From assembly GCA_035373625.1 (NCBI GenBank), contig DAOSNS010000024.1:8232-72231 (forward strand): DNA of 64,000 nucleotides. Reading direction: 5' to 3'. A program made the translations under genes and the position numbers. Shown here one piece after another: positions 32,646 to 40,373 of this stretch (positions are counted from its first letter, which is position 1; the number at the start of each line of letters is the position of its first letter). The stretch is from DSWT01 sp035373625 (GTDB taxonomy: Bacteria; Chloroflexota; Anaerolineae; B4-G1; SLSP01). The notes beneath the pieces were generated by a model. The model saw only the letters and a list, made by a program, of their open reading frames with translations, was not told the DNA's origin and searched no databases.

Positions 32646-34775
32646 ATGAGATTGTGCCCTCATTGCGGTTATGAGCTTCCCCAGACGGTTGGATTACTGT
32701 GCCCCAACTGCGGTATGACGCTCCTGCCGGAGAAAAAGACGCGCCGGCCAAAATCGGCGTCTCGATCATCGGTCTGGTTGCTAAAGCTCCAAAGCGCCTT
32801 CCAGCAACTCCGGGACGCCTTGAAAAAGCCCCGGCCGCTGCTCCCGCCCCCGACAACGTCACCGAAGCCCTCCGCAAAGGTTTCCAGGCCGGAACGGCCG
32901 GCGACAACGTTGAAATCCACGGCACGGCCATCGGTGCGAGCACAAGAACCGCGACGTGCCGCATCGCTTCCAGAAGACGTCCCCTTAACCGACGCCCGTC
33001 AAAAGTCGGATGAAAATAGCCGTCCGGCGACCCACCCCCAAAAGAAAGCCGGGTTGTTTTCCGGGAAGCCGGCGCAGGGAACGGATCGGCCGGTGCACCT
33101 CGTGCGTCGGCTCCTCATCATCTTGCTGGCCCTGGCCGTGTTTGTGGCCGTCGTGGCGGCTTCGGCGTATGCCGGCCTCTATGCCGGCGAGCGCGATCGG
33201 CAAGCGGCACGGCTGGAAGTCATCCAGACCCATTACAACGCCGGGTTGCAGGCTTTGAACGATGGCCGCTTTGAGCGCGCTGCCGCCGAGTTCCAGTACG
33301 TGCTGCAACTCGATCCCCAACACGCGCTGGCAAAACAAGGTCTGGCCGAAGCTCGCACGCGGCTGGCAGTGCAACCCACCCCAACGCTCGAAGCGGTCGT
33401 CTCGTTATCCGAGCAACTGCTGGAGCAGGCCCGCGCGTCGTTTGCGCAGGAGGATTGGGTGGCAACGGCGCGGACATTGACGCAATTGCGCGCGCTCGAC
33501 CCGGACTACAACCGCGAGATGGTTGAAGATATGCTCTTCACCAGCCTGTACAACGCGGGCATCGCCTTCCTGGAGGAAGACGCGCTTGAGGTAGGCATCT
33601 CCAACCTCGATCAAGCCATTGCCTTGCGCCCATTGGACGCGAACGCCGTAAATCAGCGCAACCTGGCGGCGCGCTATCTGGACGCGCTCAATTACTGGGG
33701 GGTGGATTGGGAGGTGTGTATCGAGCGTTTCACCGCGCTCTACGCCACCAATCCGGACTATAAAGATGTGGCGCAACGGCTCTACCAGGCGTACCTCGCC
33801 TATGCCGATTACCTTGTCACGCAAGGGGAGATGTGCCCGGCGGAACTTCAATATGCCCAGGCGTTACGGCTGTATGCCGACCCCGCCGTGGATCAGAAGC
33901 GCGCAGAGGCGGCGCAGATATGTCTTGTCGCCACGCCGACGCCGCTGGATGGCTTGACGCCGCATTTGACCCCGCAGCCCGTTCCGGGATTCACCTACGG
34001 GCGGCTGGCCTACCCCGTCTACAACAGTACCAGCGGGAGCTACGACATCTATGCGCTTTACGCCGATGGGCGCATCCTCCGTGCGGCCAGTGGGGCGGAT
34101 CAGCCCTGGTGGGAGCTGGGGACGGGACGCCTGGCCTACCGCGACAAAGTGGCCGGCGGGATCAAGATGGTGTTGCCGGAAGAGGGCATCCCGCTGCAAT
34201 TGCTCGCGCCGCTGGGGCAGGCCTGGCCGACGCTTGCGCCGGATAGCCGCCGGGTGGCCTATGCGGCCGCCACCGATGGCGAATGGGCCATTTACATCGC
34301 CAACAGCGACGGCTCCGGCGAACCGCGTCGCCTGGCGGCCGGCTGGTCGCCGGCGTGGGGCGCTGCGGGGCTGCTGGCCTATACCGGCTGTGATGCCGAC
34401 GGCAAGTGCGGCATCATCCTCGACAATCCCGACGACGATCAACCGGGCACGCGGCTGACCGGCAGTGAGAACGACATCGCCGTCAGTTGGGCGCCGGCGG
34501 GGAACATGCTGGCGTACATGACCAACGTCACCGGCAACTGGGATATTATCTTGCTCAGTCCGCAGGGCGGCGTGCAGCAGGTAACCTACGATGCTTCCGA
34601 CGAGGGCTTGCCGGCATGGTCGCCGGACGGCGGGCGGCTGGCCTTCGTGAGCAACCGCGACGGCAACTGGGCCATCTACGTGATGCAACTGGACGGGCAG
34701 AACGTCCAGCGCATCCTCGATCTCGGCGCTGCCATGCCGGGGTGGGAGAATCAACGGCTCACGTGGGCGCCTTGA
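32646..34775 (+). CDS. Zinc-ribbon/TM/TPR/beta-propeller protein
   Basis: A 709-residue modular protein. An N-terminal zinc ribbon (CPHCGY ... CPNCG, first 25 residues) is followed by a Pro/Arg-rich low-complexity linker to about 150, one membrane segment (LLIILLALAVFVAVVAASAYAGL, near 155-178), TPR-like helices from about 185 to 435 (HYNAGLQALNDGRFERAAAEF; ISNLDQAIALRPLDANAV) and a PD40/TolB-type beta-propeller from about 465 to the end (SWAPAGNMLAYMTNVTGNWDI; AWSPDGGRLAFVSNRDGNWAI). Topology would put the ribbon in the cytoplasm and the TPR and propeller outside. A TTG at 32637 is an alternative start. The gene ends inside the -35 of the tRNA-Pro promoter. Function unknown; a transmembrane scaffold or sensor is plausible. 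Confidence 0.75.
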   Translation: MRLCPHCGYELPQTVGLLCPNCGMTLLPEKKTRRPKSASRSSVWLLKLQSAFQQLRDALKKPRPLLPPPTTSPKPSAKVSRPERPATTLKSTARPSVRAQEPRRAASLPEDVPLTDARQKSDENSRPATHPQKKAGLFSGKPAQGTDRPVHLVRRLLIILLALAVFVAVVAASAYAGLYAGERDRQAARLEVIQTHYNAGLQALNDGRFERAAAEFQYVLQLDPQHALAKQGLAEARTRLAVQPTPTLEAVVSLSEQLLEQARASFAQEDWVATARTLTQLRALDPDYNREMVEDMLFTSLYNAGIAFLEEDALEVGISNLDQAIALRPLDANAVNQRNLAARYLDALNYWGVDWEVCIERFTALYATNPDYKDVAQRLYQAYLAYADYLVTQGEMCPAELQYAQALRLYADPAVDQKRAEAAQICLVATPTPLDGLTPHLTPQPVPGFTYGRLAYPVYNSTSGSYDIYALYADGRILRAASGADQPWWELGTGRLAYRDKVAGGIKMVLPEEGIPLQLLAPLGQAWPTLAPDSRRVAYAAATDGEWAIYIANSDGSGEPRRLAAGWSPAWGAAGLLAYTGCDADGKCGIILDNPDDDQPGTRLTGSENDIAVSWAPAGNMLAYMTNVTGNWDIILLSPQGGVQQVTYDASDEGLPAWSPDGGRLAFVSNRDGNWAIYVMQLDGQNVQRILDLGAAMPGWENQRLTWAP

Positions 34776-34799
34776 CGAAAGTGCTAAATCGGGTATAAC
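34772..34799 (+). promoter_or_regulatory. Promoter of tRNA-Pro
   Basis: TTGACG, a 16-bp spacer and TATAAC on the plus strand. The -35 box shares bases with the stop codon of the upstream gene. The expected start is close to the mature tRNA end. Confidence 0.7.
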
Positions 34800-34808
34800 G
34801 TAACTGTC

Positions 34809-34886
<78 letters not shown>

Positions 34887-34903
34887 GCGACCACACGGTC
34901 AGG

Positions 34904-35434
34904 TCATTTTACCTGGCTGCCCGGCGCCAACATCACATCGCGGACGTTGTCGCTCAATGAGCGCGTCGGATCGAGCCATTCCAGATACGCCGGCACACCG
35001 CCGACTACGGCGTAGGCCGCCACACGCTCCTCTGCCGACCAACGGGGCAAGAACTTGGTCAAGCTGGCAAATGGGAGCGCGCGCAAATGCCATTGGCCGG
35101 TCAGCCGCCCAAAGAGCGGCGATTGGCATGCTTGTAACGTCTCCATCGCGTGAACGTGCGAACCGCACAGTATCAACACAACCTGCGTATTCTTGAATTG
35201 CTGATCCCAGGCGTGCTGCAACGAGGAGAGCATCGCCGGATCGGATTCGGTAGCGTAGGTAAATTCGTCCAGGATGAGAATGTGGCGGCGACCAGCCAGC
35301 ACGGTAGCGATGGCCTGCCAGCAGGCATCCCAGGTATCGAAGGCTGCAGCCTGCGGCTCGCGCGCAAAGAAGTAGCGCGGTTTGCCGGCGAGAGCTTCCT
35401 GAATTTCTCTGTGGTTAACACAGGCCCTCAACAC
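34904..35434 (-). pseudogene. Remnant of an archaeal-type AAA ATPase
   Basis: A 176-codon open frame matches only the middle of the ATPase family found in archaea and many bacteria (P-loop domain plus DUF234-like tail). It has the strand FAREPQAAAFDTWDACW, Walker B in HILILDEFTYATESDPAMLSSLQHAWDQQF, the sensor stretch VVLILCGSHVHAMETL and GGVPAYLEWLDPTRSL. The N-terminal Walker A region (normally GRRRVGKT-like) and the C-terminal third are both missing. The 5' end stops 24 bp short of the GH3 gene and the 3' end lies 20 bp from tRNA-Pro. It is most likely a truncated leftover of an insertion next to the tRNA. No integrase or att-type repeat is visible. Confidence 0.75.
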
Positions 35435-35458
35435 TCAACAGGGAGACTACTCCGCAAT

Positions 35459-37891
35459 CTACCGCCTCAAAACGGCGCGCACGAGCGCGAACACTCCCTT
35501 GAAAAACCGCCCGTTCATGATGAGCAGCAACGCTTCCAGTATCTCACGGCTGAGGAAGCTATCGCCCATCAACATGCTCCGCAACGGCATTTCGTGAGAC
35601 GTGGCTTCCAAAAGCAAAGCTGCGGGGGTATCCTCTTTTCCCATGGCCATCTGATCCATCTGCTTTTTGATCATGCCGAAAAGCTGCCGGCCGATGAACG
35701 ATGTCTGCATATCCTCGACGGGCGTATTGAGCGTGTACTGGCCTTTGGGGGTCATCCGGTTAGGCGGAACCGGATGGCCGAGCAACGCCTCGAAATCCTC
35801 CTGGCTCACGCGGGCGCCTTTGGGGAAGGCGTGATAGACGGCCGGCGCCGTCCGGGCGGCAGGTGCGGCCGGGTGCGTGCCGGGCATTTCGACGACGGCA
35901 CTGAGGCGGATGTCCTGTGACGAAGCCCCCACCAGAATTTCGAACGCCCCAGCCTCGACGCGCCAATCCTTGAGCTGCGGATCGTACCAGGCAAAGGCGC
36001 GGCGATCCAGTTCGAGCGTGACCCCGGTTTCTTCGCCGGGCTGCAACGCGACTTTGGCGAACCCCTTGAGTTCTTTCGCCGGCCGAAAGGCGGTGGATTC
36101 GACATCCCGCACGTAGAGCTGGACAACTTCCTGTCCGGCCACTTGCCCGATGTTCTTAACCTTGAACGTGACGGTGAGCGATGGATCGTCCGGGCCGTTG
36201 GGCCGGCGCAATGTCAAATCACGGTACGCAAAGCGGGTGTAGCTCAAGCCGTGTCCAAAGGGGAACAACACCGGCTGCCCGACGGTATCGTAATAGCGGT
36301 AGCCCACATAGAGGCTCTCGCGGTATTCGACCGTGGCCGGCCCGCCGGGGAAATAAGCATACGCGGGGGTGTCTTCCAGTTTGAGAGGAAAAGTCTCGGC
36401 CAGTTTGCCGCTGGGATTGACGACCCCGAACAGAATGTCGGCGATCCCACCCGCGCCGGCCTGCCCGCCCAGATAGCCTTCGAGGATACAGGGCACGTCG
36501 TTGACCCAGGGCATTTCGACGGGCGAACCGTTGCTCAGCACCACAACCACGTTCGGATGCACGGCGGCGATGCGCTGGATGAGGGCGTCATGGCCGGGCG
36601 GCAGCTTCATGTGGCGGCGATCCACACCTTCGGTTTCGTACAGATCGGTCAGGCCGGCGCAGATAATCACGACCTCTGCCTTTTCGGCCAGAGCCAGAGC
36701 CTCCTGGATCAGGGCTTCGTCCGGTTGATCCCCTTTCTCCGTGTAACCCGGCGCATAGAGGAGGCTATCGGCGTCGGTGAGCTTACAGATTTCGTCGTAC
36801 ACGTTATCGAGCCGGGTGGGATTCATCAGCGAGCTGCCCGCGCCCTGGTAGCGCGGAACTTTCGCAAAGCGACCGATCAGGGCAAATCGGGTCGTCTTTT
36901 GCAAAGGCAAGAGGTCGCCGTCGTTCTTCAACAACACCGCGCCTTCGGCGGCCACGCGGCGGGCCAGAGCGTGATGGGCCTGCATGTCACAGGTAAAATC
37001 CCGGCTCAGCGTTTCGGCAGCTTTGAAGATCAAGGTCAAAATGCGTTCGACGGCGCGATCCAGGACGGCTTCATCCAATTGCCCGGCCTCGACGGCTGCC
37101 ACGATCCTGGCGTCGTTCCCGTTGCGCACGCCCGGCATTTCGAGTTCAACGCCGGCCTTCAGCGCTGCGACGCGCTCATTCATCGCTCCCCAATCGGTGA
37201 CGACCAATCCTTCGTGTCCCCATTCGTTCTTGAGGATGTCGGTCATCAGATAAGCGTTTTCGCAGGCGTAGGTGCCGTTGATTTTGTTGTAGGAACACAT
37301 CACCGTCCAGGGCTGCGCGCCTTTGACGGCGATTTCATAGCCGGGGAGGTAAATCTCGCGCAGTGCGCGCTCATCCACCACCGCATCAATCGTCATCCGG
37401 CGGTATTCCTGGTTATTGACGGCATAGTGCTTGAGGGAAGTGCCGATACCCTGGCTTTGCACGCCGTTGATAAAACTTTTGGCGATCTCGCCGGTCAGGT
37501 AAGGATCCTCGGAAAAATACTCGAAGTTGCGGCCACACAAGGGGGAGCGTTTGATGTTGGCCCCCGGCCCCAGGATCACACCGACTTTTTCCTGGCGGCA
37601 CTCCTCACCCAACGCTTGCCCGACCTGATAGATCAGGTCGCGGTTCCAGGTAGCGGCCAGAGCAGAAGCGGTCGGGAAGCACGTGGCCGGGACGCTCTCG
37701 TGCAACCCGACATGATCGGTCTTCCCGGTCTGTTTACGCAGGCCATGCGGACCGTCCGTGACCATGATGGAGGGGATTCCCAGGCGCGCGATGCCTTTCA
37801 GATACCAGAAATCCTTCCCGGAACATAACGAGGCTTTTTCAACGAGGGTCATTTGTTGAATGAGCGACTTAATCTTTTCCTGAAACTCCAT
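35459..37891 (-). CDS. GH3 beta-glucosidase-type hydrolase
   Basis: An 810-residue family 3 glycoside hydrolase. Residues 1-290 are the TIM-barrel with MVTDGPHGLRKQ (45-52), LKHYAVNNQEYRR and the nucleophile Asp233 in VVTDWGAMNE. Residues 310-540 are the alpha/beta sandwich (AEGAVLLKNDGDLLPL; EVVIICAGLTDLYETEGVDR). Residues 570-680 form the fibronectin-III-like domain (TVTFKVKNIGQVAGQEVVQLYVRD). About 110 further residues form an extension with little resemblance to known domains. There is no signal peptide, so it probably acts inside the cell on oligosaccharides imported by transporters. GGAGAAGG precedes the ATG. Specificity is not readable. Confidence 0.92.
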   Translation of the reverse strand: MEFQEKIKSLIQQMTLVEKASLCSGKDFWYLKGIARLGIPSIMVTDGPHGLRKQTGKTDHVGLHESVPATCFPTASALAATWNRDLIYQVGQALGEECRQEKVGVILGPGANIKRSPLCGRNFEYFSEDPYLTGEIAKSFINGVQSQGIGTSLKHYAVNNQEYRRMTIDAVVDERALREIYLPGYEIAVKGAQPWTVMCSYNKINGTYACENAYLMTDILKNEWGHEGLVVTDWGAMNERVAALKAGVELEMPGVRNGNDARIVAAVEAGQLDEAVLDRAVERILTLIFKAAETLSRDFTCDMQAHHALARRVAAEGAVLLKNDGDLLPLQKTTRFALIGRFAKVPRYQGAGSSLMNPTRLDNVYDEICKLTDADSLLYAPGYTEKGDQPDEALIQEALALAEKAEVVIICAGLTDLYETEGVDRRHMKLPPGHDALIQRIAAVHPNVVVVLSNGSPVEMPWVNDVPCILEGYLGGQAGAGGIADILFGVVNPSGKLAETFPLKLEDTPAYAYFPGGPATVEYRESLYVGYRYYDTVGQPVLFPFGHGLSYTRFAYRDLTLRRPNGPDDPSLTVTFKVKNIGQVAGQEVVQLYVRDVESTAFRPAKELKGFAKVALQPGEETGVTLELDRRAFAWYDPQLKDWRVEAGAFEILVGASSQDIRLSAVVEMPGTHPAAPAARTAPAVYHAFPKGARVSQEDFEALLGHPVPPNRMTPKGQYTLNTPVEDMQTSFIGRQLFGMIKKQMDQMAMGKEDTPAALLLEATSHEMPLRSMLMGDSFLSREILEALLLIMNGRFFKGVFALVRAVLRR

Positions 37892-38118
37892 AATAAAAAA
37901 CCTTCTCCAACTCTTATCTTTGACTATTTTAACACCAACATTTCGATTAAGTATAAAAGCAATCGGGAAAGGGTCAAGGGTATTTGCAAAAAAGGCAATA
38001 GGGGTAAAATGGGAAAGCTATAGAGTATAACCAAACCCGTGGTACAGCTCCGATCATGAAAATGATCGCGGGGCTACCTGACTAACGACTATCAGACTAT
38101 TTTAATGAGGAGGCATCC

Positions 38119-38604
38119 ATGCATATCTATCACCTGCGTCGTTCTGAAAAAGAGATCACCGATCCTGCCATGATGTGGGCCGTCATTGCCGGACAGAAGT
38201 ACATGACGTTAGCCCTGTCCAGAGACAACATCCCCTACCTTGTCACCGTCAATTACGGCTGCGATCAGGCTGCCGGTTGCCTGTACTTCCACTGCGCCGG
38301 CGAGGGGAAAAAGATGGACTATCTGCGGGCCAATCCCGTAGTCTGGGGACAAGTTCTGGAGGACCACGGCTATTGTGACGGCAAGTGCGATCACGCCTTC
38401 CGCACGGTGCAGTTCCAGGGCCGGGTTGTCTTTGTGGAAGATATCGAGGAAAAACGCCGCGCGCTCGCGTTGATGATCGAACAGTTAGAATCCGATCCCG
38501 AAGCGGTGAAAGCGCGGCAACTCACGGAGAAAGCGGTCGCCAGGGTGACCATCGGCAAAGTCATCATCGAGGCCATGAGCGGCAAAGCAAACCATGTCGC
38601 CTAA
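38119..38604 (+). CDS. PPOX split-barrel flavoprotein (FMN-binding)
   Basis: A 161-residue protein of the pyridoxamine 5'-phosphate oxidase-like/nitroimidazole-resistance group. It has a split-barrel core (YMTLALSRDNIPYLVTVNYGCD; GCLYFHCAGEGKKMDYLRANPVVWGQVLED; FRTVQFQGRVVFVEDIEEK). FHCAGEGKK is the usual FMN-contact strand-turn. CDGKCDHAF adds a CxxxC pair. Members use FMN or F420 or bind haem; the substrate is unknown. GAGGAGG precedes the ATG. The gene stands alone between the GH3 gene (divergent) and the tRNA-Gln gene on the opposite strand. Confidence 0.8.
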   Translation: MHIYHLRRSEKEITDPAMMWAVIAGQKYMTLALSRDNIPYLVTVNYGCDQAAGCLYFHCAGEGKKMDYLRANPVVWGQVLEDHGYCDGKCDHAFRTVQFQGRVVFVEDIEEKRRALALMIEQLESDPEAVKARQLTEKAVARVTIGKVIIEAMSGKANHVA

Positions 38605-38636
38605 AAAAAGTAGCGCGGGTGTCCTGCCCGCGCTAC
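38603..38636 (-). terminator. Terminator of tRNA-Gln
   Basis: On the minus strand GTAGCGCGGG and CCCGCGCTAC form a 10-bp perfect stem with a 7-base loop followed by seven T residues. It lies just downstream of tRNA-Gln and may also stop the convergent plus-strand gene. Confidence 0.88.
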
Positions 38637-38660
38637 AATTCACTAAAACCGTCTGACAGA

Positions 38661-38731
38661 CTGGGGGCGGAGGATTCGAACCCCCACATACGGATTCAGA
38701 GTCCGCTGTCCTACCGTTAGACGAGCCCCCA
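38661..38731 (-). tRNA. tRNA-Gln (anticodon CTG)
   Basis: A 71-nt cloverleaf. Acceptor TGGGGGC pairs with GCCCCCA, with a T at position 1 as common in tRNA-Gln. The anticodon stem GCGGA/TCCGT has loop CTCTGAA (anticodon CTG, reading CAG). The T arm is GGGGG-TTCGAAT-CCTCC with one G-T pair; discriminator G. CCA is not encoded. Confidence 0.93.
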
Positions 38732-38762
38732 ACGAAGCGTTCGATTTTGAACGCACGGGCAC

Positions 38763-38790
38763 AGTATATCACTCTTTGCTAAATTGACAA
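38763..38790 (-). promoter_or_regulatory. Promoter of tRNA-Gln
   Basis: TTGTCA, a 16-bp spacer and TATACT on the minus strand, about 30 bases upstream of the tRNA. Confidence 0.72.
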
Positions 38791-38799
38791 ATTATCGGC

Positions 38800-38911
38800 C
38801 AGGGCTATCGCGTTTGGGAAACTTTGTGATGAGCAACGCGGATTGACGATCCGCTTGAAGCTAGATGAAGTCACAGTAACAAATCACAGTAACAAAAATG
38901 ATAAAGCCCTG
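38800..38911. mobile_element. Chimeric MITE-like element
   Basis: The right half (GCGGATT-GAC-GATCCGC, then GTAACAAAAATGATAAAGCCCTG) matches the element at 10818. The left end CAGGGCTATCGCGTTTGGGAAACTTT instead matches the end of the element at 53078. The ends still form an imperfect inverted repeat (CAGGGCTATC against CAGGGCTTTATC). No target duplication is seen. A direct repeat (TCACAGTAACAAA) occurs inside. Confidence 0.6.
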
Positions 38912-38920
38912 GCCCCCCAC

Positions 38921-38948
38921 TTGCTAAAGCGTTCAAAACAGGTACAAT
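38921..38948 (+). promoter_or_regulatory. Probable folC promoter
   Basis: TTGCTA, a 16-bp spacer and TACAAT on the plus strand, immediately outside the mobile element. The expected start near 38955 places a hairpin at the very 5' end of the message. Confidence 0.6.
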
Positions 38949-38956
38949 GTCTCTTC

Positions 38957-38982
38957 AGGAGCCGCCCGGTGGCTCCTTTATT
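38957..38982 (+). terminator. 5'-leader hairpin with T-rich tail
   Basis: AGGAGCC and GGCTCCT form a 7-bp stem with a 7-base GC-rich loop, followed by TTATTTG. It sits between the probable promoter and the folC start and resembles a weak terminator, so it could act as an attenuator or as a stabilising 5' hairpin. Confidence 0.5.
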
Positions 38983-39002
38983 TGTCCCTGGATGGAAAGA
39001 GC

Positions 39003-40373
39003 ATGGAACACATGGAATATCACCAGGCCCTGCGTTATTTGTACGGTCTGGTGGACTACGAAAAACGCCGCATTGAGCATTACTCACCCCGCGAGTTCAA
39101 GCTCGAGCGGGTCTTTGCGTTTATGGAAAAATTGGGGAATCCGCACCGCGCCTATCCTACCCTCCACATCGCGGGCACCAAAGGTAAAGGCTCGGTCTCG
39201 GCGATGCTGGCTGCCGTGGCGCAGGCTGCCGGATTGCGGACCGCGCTCTACACTTCCCCTCACCTGCACACCTACCGCGAGCGTATTCAGATCAACGGGG
39301 AACCGATTCCCCGCGATTCGCTGGCGGCCTTGCTCACCGAGATCCGGCCGGCCATCGAAAGCATCGAAGGGCTGACCCTGTTCGAGGCCACCACCGGCCT
39401 GGCCTTTCTCTACTTCGCACGGCAAAATGTGGATATCGGCGTGATCGAAGTCGGCCTCGGCGGGCGGCTGGACGCCACCAACGTCGTCATACCGGAGGTC
39501 AGCATCATCACCTCACTGAGCCTCGATCACACGCACGTACTGGGCAGTACCGTGACCGAAATTGCCCGCGAGAAAGGTGGAATCATCAAACCCGGCGTGC
39601 CGGTCATCAGCGCACCCCAGGAACCACAGGCGCTGGCCGTTTTAAGGGCCATTGCTGCCGAGCAGGCAGCGCCATTGACGGTCGTGGGGCAGGACTGGAC
39701 GTGGGAATCCCTGCACTATGATCTTGAAGGGCAGACAATGGCGACGCACCGGGTGGGGGCAGCGTCCGACTTCGATGGGAGGTACGCGCTGTCGCTGCTC
39801 GGCGACTTCCAGCAGGAAAATGCGATGGTGGCCATCGCCGCGCTGGAGGCTTTGCAGGCCACCGGACACTCGTGGGCAACCCCACAGGTCGCGCACGCCG
39901 GCCTCAAACGAGCACAATGGCCCGGACGGATGGAAATCTTGCAGCGCGACCCGCCGATAGTGATAGATTGCGCCCACAATCCCTACTCCGCCCAAACCCT
40001 GGTTCACTCGCTCGCGCGTTGGTTCCCCGGCATACGCTGGAACCTCATCTTTGGCTCATCCACCGACAAAGATATTGACGGTGTGTTGCAAGCATTGTTA
40101 CCGATCAGCGAGCACGTGTTGGTCACACATTCGTATCATCCACGCGCCACAGCGCCCGAGGTGCTCGCCCAAAAATGCGCTCTTCTTGATAAGACAGCGG
40201 AGATTGTGGCCAGCCCTGCCGCGGCGTTAGAACTGGCGCGGGAGCAGCTTGAGCCTGGCCAGGGCATCCTTGCCACCGGCTCCATTTTCCTCGTCGCGGA
40301 TGTGCGCACGGCCTGGGGCAAAGAGGCCAACCTGAGCCTGCCGTTAGGAGATTGGGAAGACGAACCGTGGTAG
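39003..40373 (+). CDS. folC: Folylpolyglutamate/dihydrofolate synthase
   Basis: A 456-residue Mur-ligase-family enzyme that adds glutamate to folates (and possibly makes dihydrofolate from dihydropteroate). The P-loop is HIAGTKGKGSVSAML near residue 50, followed by LYTSPHLHTYRERIQING (folate and ATP site), VGLGGRLDATNVV with SLDHTHVLG, and the C-terminal domain with DCAHNPYSAQTLVHSL. The ATG at 39003 has a GGAAAGAG site just upstream. The stop overlaps the next gene if that gene starts at the GTG at 40367. Length fits the family. Confidence 0.92.
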   Translation: MEHMEYHQALRYLYGLVDYEKRRIEHYSPREFKLERVFAFMEKLGNPHRAYPTLHIAGTKGKGSVSAMLAAVAQAAGLRTALYTSPHLHTYRERIQINGEPIPRDSLAALLTEIRPAIESIEGLTLFEATTGLAFLYFARQNVDIGVIEVGLGGRLDATNVVIPEVSIITSLSLDHTHVLGSTVTEIAREKGGIIKPGVPVISAPQEPQALAVLRAIAAEQAAPLTVVGQDWTWESLHYDLEGQTMATHRVGAASDFDGRYALSLLGDFQQENAMVAIAALEALQATGHSWATPQVAHAGLKRAQWPGRMEILQRDPPIVIDCAHNPYSAQTLVHSLARWFPGIRWNLIFGSSTDKDIDGVLQALLPISEHVLVTHSYHPRATAPEVLAQKCALLDKTAEIVASPAAALELAREQLEPGQGILATGSIFLVADVRTAWGKEANLSLPLGDWEDEPW

